This document shows, piece after piece, positions 26,501 to 37,800 of a DNA stretch of 64,000 bases. Under the pieces are notes generated by a model that did not search any database, was not told the DNA's origin, and saw only the letters and a list, made by a program, of their open reading frames with translations. This DNA comes from Sepiola atlantica (taxonomy: Eukaryota > Mollusca > Cephalopoda > Sepiida > Sepiolidae): the NCBI GenBank assembly GCA_963556195.1, contig OY744521.1:127168459-127232458 (forward strand), written 5' to 3'. Position numbers and translations under genes: made by a program. The number at the start of each line of letters is the position of its first letter. The stretch's first letter is position 1.

Positions 26501-29009
26501 TGATTTCCTGAATTTTGATAAATTTTTAAGTGGACGGAGGGGTCAAAATGTTCATAGTCTGACTGTTGGCTACTTTATAGCACTGGCCTGGTTATTACGA
26601 CGATCGTAACTTAGCCCACTCTTGTTTATAATCGTCCTTGACGAGCTGACAAAAACCGGCAGAAATGTGCTCCGTGAGAGATACTGCATGCGGATGATAT
26701 CGTTATCAGTGCATCCAGTGCGACAGAAGTGAGTACAGCATTTAACAGGTGAAAATCAGTGTATGAAAAGGGTGGCTTCAGGGTTAATATGACAAAGACA
26801 AAGCATATTATATTTGCTGCTAAAGAGATGATATGTGTTCCACAAGGCAAATATCCAGGCAGCATCTGTAAGCTTGGAACTGGCTTGAACTCCATCAAAT
26901 GCAGAACATGATAAGTGGCGTCACAAAGGTGCACCAACCTGCCCGTGCAACGTGTAGCAAATGCAACTAATTTCATTTGTAGCACCTGTCGAAATCCGCC
27001 TCCCATGCAGGTGTCAATAAATTTACCTACCTAGGTAAAACAATTGATTCCACTAGGTGAACTGACAACTATAAGGTGACATATATGTTACATGGTGAGT
27101 TTTTAAGCAGTTATCAACAATTTTACAAAATGCAGGGATCCCATCATATGTGATAGTGGCAGTATAGAAGACATATGTTCAACTTGTACTCTTGTATGGC
27201 TGCGAAACATGGTCAACGACAAAACATTAGAATGACACGATTCTGGCTGCATCGCATCGGATTGACAAAATTGTCGGTCTCACTCTACCGGCCTCCAAAG
27301 GTACGTCACACAACAACGTATCAACTGCTGCCCGCCGTCAATCATCCGAAATGCTCCAAAGTGTGTCCCACATCAACATTGATGCATCAAAGCCACATGG
27401 TAGGCCGCTTAAGCCATGGAGGGGATCAGTTGATGATGACCTGATCCTGGCGGGCGGCATAAGCAAAATGGCAACGGACAGAAAAAATTAGAAGTCATTC
27501 ACGAAATGTCTAACCTAAAACATGAGACAAGACAAAAAATGAAAAAGAGTTCAGACCTACAAATACTAAAATGCTCTCAAATCAAATTAGAATAGAAATG
27601 ACAATTCATTTTCGTACTTATAATTTAATTTTAATTTTTAACTATTTAAAGTTGAATAAAATAGTTTTGAGAAAACAAAAATGCTCAAAACGTTTTGCTT
27701 TATTTACATGCCTCTACATTAAAAAAATGAGTTTATCGCACCTTTAAAAAAAATATCTGATTGGTGGAATATTATTTTTCTTTATGCATTTAAACTAAGG
27801 GTAAACACTTTCTTTTTTTTTTTTTTAAATTATGTTTCAGTTGGTTAATAAATTAACTATTAATGTGGTCGTTATTAAAAGAAATCAAGAATTAAATCCA
27901 TTTTGATTATTAATTTTTTTTCTGGAAGAAAAGGATAAAAAACAAATTTTTTTTTAATAAAAACAAACGTGGATGTAAGCTAAATCTTCAGATATATTCG
28001 AGACGTGGGAGGAACAGGGGCATATCTATAACTCTGGTTATATTGAGGCAGATATGGATACTTGTACAAATATATGAGCAGCATTTCCTCACAAGAGGAC
28101 GGAATCCAACGGAAAGGAAGAGATTCAAGACAACCGGTCGTCATACACAGCTCTAGAATTGAAGTTCATCGCCGGCAAGTATATTGATATTTTGTTCTCG
28201 ATGGTGATCAAATCTACCCTGTTATAGGTCTTGTTTTGTTATTCTGCTAGGTGACTAGCAAATCTCTTCATCACATAAGACTGGTGAAAGAAATGGTTTA
28301 GACAGAGATAACTGGACTATACGACAGGTAGCACTGGAGTACACAGTACCAGGAGCAATCTTAGAGTGACTCGACTAAACCTCTTGAACAAACTGCCATA
28401 TGCCATAGATGTATGTATGCTCATTGTACATGATAATTGGCTAGAATTTTCAAACATCGGATGGATAGGGAAGGTAGGAAGGTGAGAGTTTGTAAAAATA
28501 TAAAATTTAGAAAATGTTAAAAAGGAAAAGCATAAATATAAAAAGACAGAAAACAACTTTGGTTGACAAAATAAGAGAAAAAATGAAGAAAAATAAAAGA
28601 AAAAAATGGAAAAGAGTCGAGAAGACGATATCAAGGGAAGAGGCAAGGATCATCAAACATTTGCACGACAACAATTGGTATTTGCTGTCACTTACCGTCT
28701 GAGTGTATTGGACTTTTTTGGTCAGACTCACAACCCTCAAACCCCATTTTGTTGCCCTTAGCAAACGAAGTGTCATCTTCATCCTTTTCTTCAGTTTCCT
28801 CCTCATCCTCATCTTCCTCCTCCTCCGTTGATGTGTCGTCTAAATCCTTTTCCGTTCGTCTTGTGTCTTCCCCTGACAGAGATAAGACAACGTACGGTCA
28901 AATCTGACAGGAGGATAGGGTAAGTCAAGCAAATGTAAATACCCACACTATTTGCCTTTCATGCAGGTTGGGTATTCGTACAGAGAGAGTGAAAGAAATA
29001 GAGAGGTAG

Positions 29010-29054
<45 letters not shown>

Positions 29055-31777
29055 AAAGAGGTTTTGAGTCATTTTAAACAAAGAAAGAAAATGCAGTTTA
29101 AATTCCCAGGGATACTAGTTAAATCCAAAATATCGCAGACTTAGCACTTGCATAAGCCGACTTACCGCTGAAAAATTTACAAATACAAAAGGGGATTCTA
29201 GTATATAATAGTGAAAAAAAAAAAAGAAAAAGGACCTTAACTTAAATTGTGAAATATTAAACAGGGATCATCAGCTGTTTACTATGTAACTGTTTCAGAG
29301 ATTTAAAAACAGAACAGTTATAAAATTCATGAGTCTCCAGTGGTACTGGTCAAATGACCACTTTTCCAAAAACTAAATGTAGAAATAATCTTTTCCAATG
29401 TGAGTGTTCCAAGTTTTTTTTTCATTGCTGTTTTTCATCTTTCTTTTCTGTTTTGGAATAATTAAACCAAGGTGTCTGATGAGCAGCATGTGACAACTAA
29501 GGACTGTATTTTGGTTTACATTTTTTTTTTAATGGAAATAGCTCCGGACAAGCCGTGAAGCCACTTGATGTAAGGAGTTAAAAAAAATTACTTCAAGGTC
29601 AAAAACTAGCCAATGATAAGTGCTAAATGGATAGATTCTGACCCAGAAAACAGCAATTCTTCCTTTTGGTAAAAACATCGCTCATGGAATATGAGAACTA
29701 AAGAACAAAATAAGGGAAGCAAGAGTTACGAGGCTGCCGAAGGTAAAACCCAAGGTCAACTTTCTACACTCATGTTGAGAAACGTTCATAAGACGATAAA
29801 AATATAAGAATTTGCATAATTAAAAAAGTAAATTTTAAAAATTATGATTGTAGACTGACGTTTTATCTTGGTCATTGGAATTCAACCCATCAACATTATG
29901 TTCTGAAGCTTATTAATTTGAAACAATTTAGATTATATAATAAGGGATATATACCATAAAAAATATATGTTCTTAATATAAACCCAGATTATATATATGT
30001 ATATATATATATATATGAAGTAAATCCAACAAAAGATATAAGAGGCAACTAATATCTTTTAATTAGTAAAACATCCGGATAAAGACTGAAGCTCAATATA
30101 CTGGATAGAGCATTAATAGCATAATATAATATGAAATAATAAAATATGGTGCGAATCAAATTTTATTATAATTCAAAATTCAGGCAAAGTAACTCAAAGT
30201 CCTTAACTCATGAGTTTTCAAAGATAATTCTTCTCAGAGGACCATTACCGCAGTGACGTTACTGCAGGTGATAAAATTACACTTTGAAAATATATAAAAA
30301 TATATACAAAAATACATAAAAGTACATAACACATCAAATATATCAAGCCAAAAACATACTTATTTGTTAAAGTTATAAAATCCATCCACGTCATACAAAT
30401 TAAAACATAGTCAATGAAAGATGTCCAAGAGGTTGACTGAATATAGATCCAGACATTGAGTGATAGTCCAAAGACGAAAAAATTGAAAGAACTGAAAAAC
30501 CGAAAAAATTATCCAGTCGGGAAATGCATCCGCAATCAATGCAGTAAATGACAGTGAAAAATGCCTCCAATGCTTATGTTAATTAATACAATGATAAATG
30601 AACCAAATCAAATAAAAAGTTCAATAAACTCACTTTAGTTTAAATCATGAAGTTCAAAATTCAGGGTTCAAATGATTTGATCAGAGCAGCACAAATCAAA
30701 ATTCGCTGGTTAAATGTAAAATCCGCTAAATCCGATTTGAATAAAATTAAATCAAACTGAGTCAATATATTCAACCATTCCTTCTTCCGGGTCCGATCAA
30801 AATTAATAACGTTAAATTTGAAAGTAATCACTCTCCCGCAAGCCAAGTAAACAGAACCTCTTCTCGGCGATCAGAGGATAATACTAGAGTCTTACATGCC
30901 TTCCTGTTCAAACGACGTTATCCGACCGGATGTTATCTGCTTAGTTAACAGAGAAGAATACGTCCCCACACCCGACAGATTTATTAAATCAATTCAACTC
31001 ATACCGGATGTTACTTGTCTGGGTCGAATCACAAGTCTATGTCAAACAAGAAGGGGTGCGCAAATCTAAGTCAAAGCCTCTATTTGCCCACCCTTAAACT
31101 TCTTAATTAGGAAAAATTAAATCGTAAATTAAACTTCTTAAACTTATTAATTTGATAAAATTAAATCTTAAATTAAAATATTAAATTATTAAATCCTAAT
31201 TACTTTAATAACTCCGTAATTATTAATTTCATAGATCTTCCAAATTGTTTGATGGGGCAGGATATGTGAAGTTTGCTGTTTTGAGGTGGGGTTAGACAGT
31301 TGGATGGGTGCGTGGAATGGGAGGGCATTTATCATTGTATTAATTAACATAAACATTGGAGGCATTTTTCACTGTAATTTACTGCATTGATTGCGGACGC
31401 ATTTCCCGATTTTTCAGTTCTTTCAATTTTTTCGCCTTTGGACTATCACTCAATGCCTGGATCTATATTCAGTCAACCTCTTGGACATCTTTCATTGACT
31501 GTTTTAATTTGTATGACGTGGATGAATTTTATAACTTTACAAATAAGTATGTTTTTGGCTTGATATATTTGATGTGTTATGTACTTTTATATATTTTTAT
31601 ATATTTTCAAAGTGTAATTTTATCACCTGCAGTAACGTCACTGCGGTAATGGTCCTCTGAGGAGAAGAATTATCTTTGAAAACTCATGAGTTAAGGACTT
31701 TGAGTTACTTTGCCTGAATTTTGAATTATAATACAATTTGATTCGCACCTTATTTTATTATTTCATTTTATATTATG

Positions 31778-31825
<48 letters not shown>

Positions 31826-34800
31826 GAGAGAAAGAGAACTGCATATGCGCTCACACTGATTGAATAGTTTGTTTAATTTTATCAAGATTTCCATGGCTCA
31901 TTTAATGTCAAAAACATATTTGTGAAAGATTCATCAAGCACACATTGATATCTATGCCAGAGTGGAACTTGTGGATTCATACCTTTTTCCAAGTACATGC
32001 AATTGATCGTTGATAAAATTTGAACTCTACAAAAATCAATACAGTCTGTGTTAGTATCCATAATTCCGGTTACGAAGACCGTAACTCCGCACGAAGAAGA
32101 ATAGATTGGATAAAGAATCAATAACGAATTTCAAACATGCATAAATTTCTAATTTGTATGGAACAATAGAAATGTGATGAATGGGGGGGGGGGGGGGGGG
32201 TCAAAGACTGGGGTTAAATGTTAAAAACTAAATCTTTGAGACAAACAAGATTCCTTGCCATGTAATAATATTATTGACAATTAACAGGTACCATTATTGA
32301 ATTGTCAAAGAGAACTGGCCTGATAAATTACACATGAGTCGCCCCCAGGGAAAAGGGGGGGAGGGGGGGGGGCTTTAAGTGAAGCTCATTTAACTTGTTT
32401 TGAAAAGCAAATTTAAGAACAGCCAAATCACGCAGAGATGAAAGCAAAAAACTTACCAATTCCTTGTTTAGCTAGAACGTCCATCACACTTCCTGTTTTC
32501 AGAGTTGATGCTGGTTGAAGTCCGCCAAATACACTGCCGCTATTGCTTCCCGAGAAAAGAGAGGATGACGAGTTTGTCAGAGATTTATTTCCACCTCCCA
32601 GCACATCCATCACGCTGCCAGTCTTCAGAGTCTTTGCAGTAAAAAAGCCAGAGGAGAAGTTGTCAGTGGGCGGTGAAGAAGTGCAATCAGTCTTTTTGAC
32701 CCCTGACAATGCCTCCATGACACTACCACTTTTCAGTTGAAAGGACGTTTTTAGGCCTGAAAAAAAATACAGATAGAAAAGAAAGCAAGCAGAAATTAAT
32801 TTGGGTTTTGTTGCTTAGTGGCATATCAGTTTTATCCGCTATATTTCCGAGTATGTTACAAGTTTTTTCTAAAAAAAAAAACAAAGAAGATATTGTTTAA
32901 TTGAGTTTTTTTTTAAACAATTCCATCATGGGAAAAAATAGTAAAATCTTTATCGCATGAGAGCAGAAATTCTGCATTCGATCAATATGCGTTTTACTGT
33001 TCAACAAGTGTTGGGCATGCAGCTGGTCATCCAAAGGGAGAGCTAATTCACGATGTAGTCATCCTTACCTCTGTGCCTGGGTTGCACAATCATATCAGTG
33101 GAGAGCAACCATGAAGGACTTAGCTGAGTTCTTAGGTTCACAGGTGGTCAGCCTTCAACAGTGGAATCGTGATTGGTTAGCCATCTCATGTGACCTTGCT
33201 CATGGGCCGCCATGATTCAGGATGTAGTGCAGGCCAAGGAAGAAGCCGGCTCAACCCGGCCCGGGTGAATGATGTTGCAATAACAAAAGGAGTGCAGCAT
33301 GATATACATTCTGGCGGAGGGATTCTCAAAATTGGGCGCAGGAGGAATTAACGGTGAAACTGATTAACTCCAGACTTGTTGCCATTTTCAGAATAAACAG
33401 CAAACAGGATTCGAGGTGATCTTCAGTGATCAAATCGAAGAGATTTTATAATCTTGTCATTTCCCTTTGAAATCCAAAAAATAACGTCTCTTGACTTAAT
33501 ACACATTTTTAAATATTTTGATGACTAATAAATTGTGAAAAGGTTTTTCTATTTTTCAGAGATCGAAGAGGATGAATAAGGAGTACGAGAAGATCAGGGT
33601 TTTTTTTGCAATTGCTTTCAACATAAATCCATTACATGTTTCCACACTAAATATGCATTCATCACCTGGCACATTTTCTTTCTAAAATTAAACAACGTGA
33701 ACATTACAATATAGTGTCAATTCCCACAGAGAAAAAGAGAGAAGCTAGTGAGAATTAATGCGAGAAACTTGTAAGTCTTACTTGTTGAAGGAGGACTTGA
33801 GAATTTGGGTTTTGGTAAGTTTGATGCTGATGAATATTGGAATGTCTGCTGTGGAGTGTCTTCCCGATTTTTCGCCTTAGCGGGAGTACTGAATTTGAAA
33901 TCCTGCAATTAAAAAAAGAAGATTTCATTTTAACTGAAGGGATGAAACAAATATTCCCTTTTCACTATCCGCCACAAACAAACAAAATGTGGCGTCTTCT
34001 AGAGTCATAAAATTGTCAATACCTGTTATGAATATGCGGCAAAAAACTGCAAGTGTTAGTCAAGTTCGACAGAAGAATAACCAATAGTAATTAATAATGT
34101 TTTGTTTTCCTGGATTTTTGGCAGATGAAAACTGCCTAGAAATTGTTCACTTGGAATAGTTCAGATGAACACGCGACAACATTAAACATGGAGGGTGACT
34201 TTCATAGTAATGAAATGGATGCACTTACTTCAGGGATGGAAAAAAATCGGAAATCGAGATGAATTCTGCTTTTTCTTATTTACAAAAAAGCAGAATTGCT
34301 AAAAAGCAAAGATCTCACATCCCTGTTGATTAGAGAGGTCATATAACAAGCCATAACCTTCATGCAGTTTATTGATGAAAAAAAAAGGCACAGGTCTAAA
34401 GTGTTTTCACATAAATCCAGTTTACTAGTTCATCATACTGTTTATGGTTTACATCAATTTGATAATCAAGTCACTATACTAAATAATGTTTAGTAAAATT
34501 ACATATTTTACATATAAAAGAAATATCAAAGCAAGCTATTATGTAATGTCTCTCATCTAATAAGTCAGGTTAATTTAGCAATACACATGAAAAAATTTAA
34601 ATTGATTAAAATATCTCAATAATGGCATATATAGAAAGAGCTTGATGATCTAAGAATCTTTTAAAATTTTTAAATCTGACTAAAAATAAGGAAGTTATGA
34701 CTATTTTTGTGCCTCACACGATTGGATATTTTCCCCTCTTTAAGACCATATGAGTTTCGTCACATTTTCTACACTAATTTTTCAGTAAAAATGTTATATC

Positions 34801-37800
34801 TTTGTTAAAACACAAGATTAAGCAATGAAATTTACCATATAAGTGTATTTTTGTACAAGGAATCAGAATGTACCACTGAAAATCTCCAGAAATTAATGGT
34901 TTCCAAGTAATCTGCACTAAGTGCACATAAATATGCTGCAATACCTTAAAAATACCATGAATCCATTAAAAGAAAGTTAGAAAACTCAAAGTTAAATTGT
35001 AATACATTTTATGTACAAGAAACAAAAATCTAATACTAGGACTGTTTAAAAATGAATATATTGCAAGATTTCTTATGCATTATTGTAGATTAACACCTTC
35101 CACTAACTCACCACCTTGCCTCCCCAAAATATGAGATTCTACCTTTTTTATTTAGGCAATTACATGTTAACACCCTGAAAAACTTGGCAGAAAGAAAGAA
35201 ACAAAAACAATTATTTTAGAATTTAGAGTGGAGATCAGTTTCACATGAATTAATTATAAATTAATCCCCCATTTCAAGGCCATCCTAGCGTTTTAGGACA
35301 GTTAATTTTTCTATGGGAGATCAATCCTGTGCGTTTTTCTTGTTTTGTTTATTTTTTTTTTTTTTTTTGTTTTTTAGACGATTATAAGGGTCTTTGTGGG
35401 AGGAGGGGGGGGGGGGGCTTACCACTTGAACTTCAGGTTATGTGACCACTCTGAAAACTTAGCAGAAAGAAAAAAAAACAATTTAGAATTTAGAGTGGGA
35501 GATTAGTTTCACATATATATTAAATGTAGAATAATTCACCATTTCCGGGCCATTCTAGTGTTTTAGGGCATTAATCAATTTTTTTCTATGGAAAATAAAT
35601 CCTGTGTGTTTTTTTATGGGCGTTTTCTCTTTTTTAGACGATTGTGTGTGGTTTTAATGTGTTTTTTTGTAGGATTAGGGCTTGCCACTCGGACTTAGGG
35701 TTAGTGATAAGGTTAAGGAAGGGTTTTTATTTTAGATGGAGGTTGCCATTCGGACTTAGTGTTAGGGTTAAGGGAGATTTTTAGGGAGTGGCTTGCCACT
35801 CATATTTAAAGTTAATGGTACGATACGTTCAAGAAGGCATTTTTAGGAGGTGGACTTGTTAGTCGTACCTAGAGTTAGTGGTAGAGTAATTATTTATTTT
35901 ATAAATTTCACTAAAAAGCAAGAATGGCCGGGAAATCGGAGATCATTTTACATTAAATTTATATGTGAAACTGATCCCCCACTCTAAATTCAAAATTTTT
36001 TTTTCGCCAAGACGTAATCGCCTAAAAAAGTAGAATTTTATTATTTTTTTTTAAATTGGCGACTAGAAAGTCATTATTACTAGAAGTTCGAAAGTTGAGT
36101 GAAAACCAGTATTTCTTTAAGTATTTATTATAAAAGAACCAAATAGGATTAACTTTTTTAACCACAAAAAGTATTTTTGTCTTACTTTTAAAAGAAGTTT
36201 ATAAACGAATTTTACAAAGCTTTACAAGACTTAGCTGCTGCTGATTTATTGTTATATCAGCAATACTAGCAGCTATTATTGACTTTCGCTCAAAAAAAAG
36301 ACAATATTTTTAGGATAAGGTAATTTAAAATTACTATTACTGAAAGACAAAACAACGTACAATTATAATTTTAATGCATAAAAAAAGATGAAAGATTAAT
36401 TTATTTACTAGTTGGGGTACGATAAATGTAACATTTTCTATATTCATATTTTCAAATTTTTAAAATTCGTTCTAGAATGAAAATAAACAAAATTCGCCTC
36501 GTGTTTATAGCTGCTATTACTGCTGCTGCTGCTGCTACTACTACAGTCAGTTTTTCAAACTATAAATAGAAAACGTTTTTTTTGTTTTTTTTCGGATAGG
36601 GTAATGGAATATTATTACTACCAAAAGAGAACATATATACAATTATAATTTTAATGCATAAAAAAGTAAAAAGATTGATTTACTTACTAATTGGGCGACG
36701 GAAATGTATTTTTCAAAAATGTTTAACCGACGTCGTGTTGAAGGATTATTTTTAAAAAATTTTAAAAAATGAATGAGCCGAATTACTTTGTACACCGACA
36801 AACATTAAAAGTGATGCTTCCCTTGATTGGTTTCCAAATTTCAGGACGAAATTCCGCACAGAGGAACAGTACGAGACTTTTAAACGATGCGGGGGTAAAA
36901 ACAAAAAGTGACGTAAATTGCTTTATTGGCCTTTATTTGCTCAAAACTCTTAAAAATATATAATGTATATTATTATTCATGAATGCACCTGAAAGGATAT
37001 TCATTTCCTAACAAAATGATGGTATTTTGAGCACTTAAAGGGCTTTAGTTTTTAAGATATGACTATTTAAATAGAACTACCCTGAAATCTGTGATTATCC
37101 AAACCATTTTCTGGTCGATGTGTATTGCTACTTATAGCCAACCTTTTCTGCTTGATCTATATTTACTGACTCTTGTGCAACAACACCTGAGATAATGCTG
37201 CGCAGAAACTTATCAGATTTACTGAAAGGATTTCTTGCTTTCAAAAAGCTTTTCTGTATCCTTGCAGTCACTATTTTGTCATGTGTCAGTTACTTCTGTG
37301 TGCTCATCACTTAGGTTATAATTCACACCAGTAAACTGCTGCATAATTTGATTTAGTTCAAAGCACGGTGGTAAAGATTTGCTGCTTTTCTGTCATTCCG
37401 CTGATCCTTGTGAGTGTCAGTGGATTTGATACTTCACATTAAAATCCGTTCAATGATAACTAATAGAAAGTTCTGCTGAGTATCTATAACTATGGTCAAC
37501 ATGTAAACCATTCTTAAAAACAGAATACAAATCAGGATGACATGGTCGCCATTTGTTGAAGATATAAAAATATTGTCTTAGCATATTAATTGTGACCTGC
37601 AACAGCAAAGAATCAGTACATGTCATATGTTATACAATAAGGCAAGATGATCTTTCAGCCCAGAGAAAATGCTTCAAAAGGTCTACCATTTTCATATATT
37701 GCAACCACAAAGAGCACGTACGGTTTGTCAAATTTTTCTCTTTTTCCTCTTCTAACTTTTCATGAATTGCCATAACTGCTATCATAGATTCCTCATTTAC

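Larger units (their letters stand above)
23043..26608. mobile_element. 3.57-kb insertion splitting the RTE-like LINE
   Basis: ACTTAGCC occurs at 23035-23042 and again at 26609-26616, exactly where the LINE frame breaks (SVLS) and resumes ([14 protein letters not shown]). This looks like an 8-bp target-site duplication. The ends are loosely inverted (ACGGCAGTCAT...AGGCCAGT against ACGATCGTCGT...AGGCCAGT). No transposase was seen inside, which instead contains a Jockey-like LINE. An 8-bp duplication would fit hAT-like transposons, but the class is uncertain. Confidence 0.5.

Noticed and set aside
28507..28812. Lys-rich and Leu/Phe-rich frames over the exon 9 region.
   Set aside because: Wrong frame for the acidic exon and extension into A/G-rich intron.
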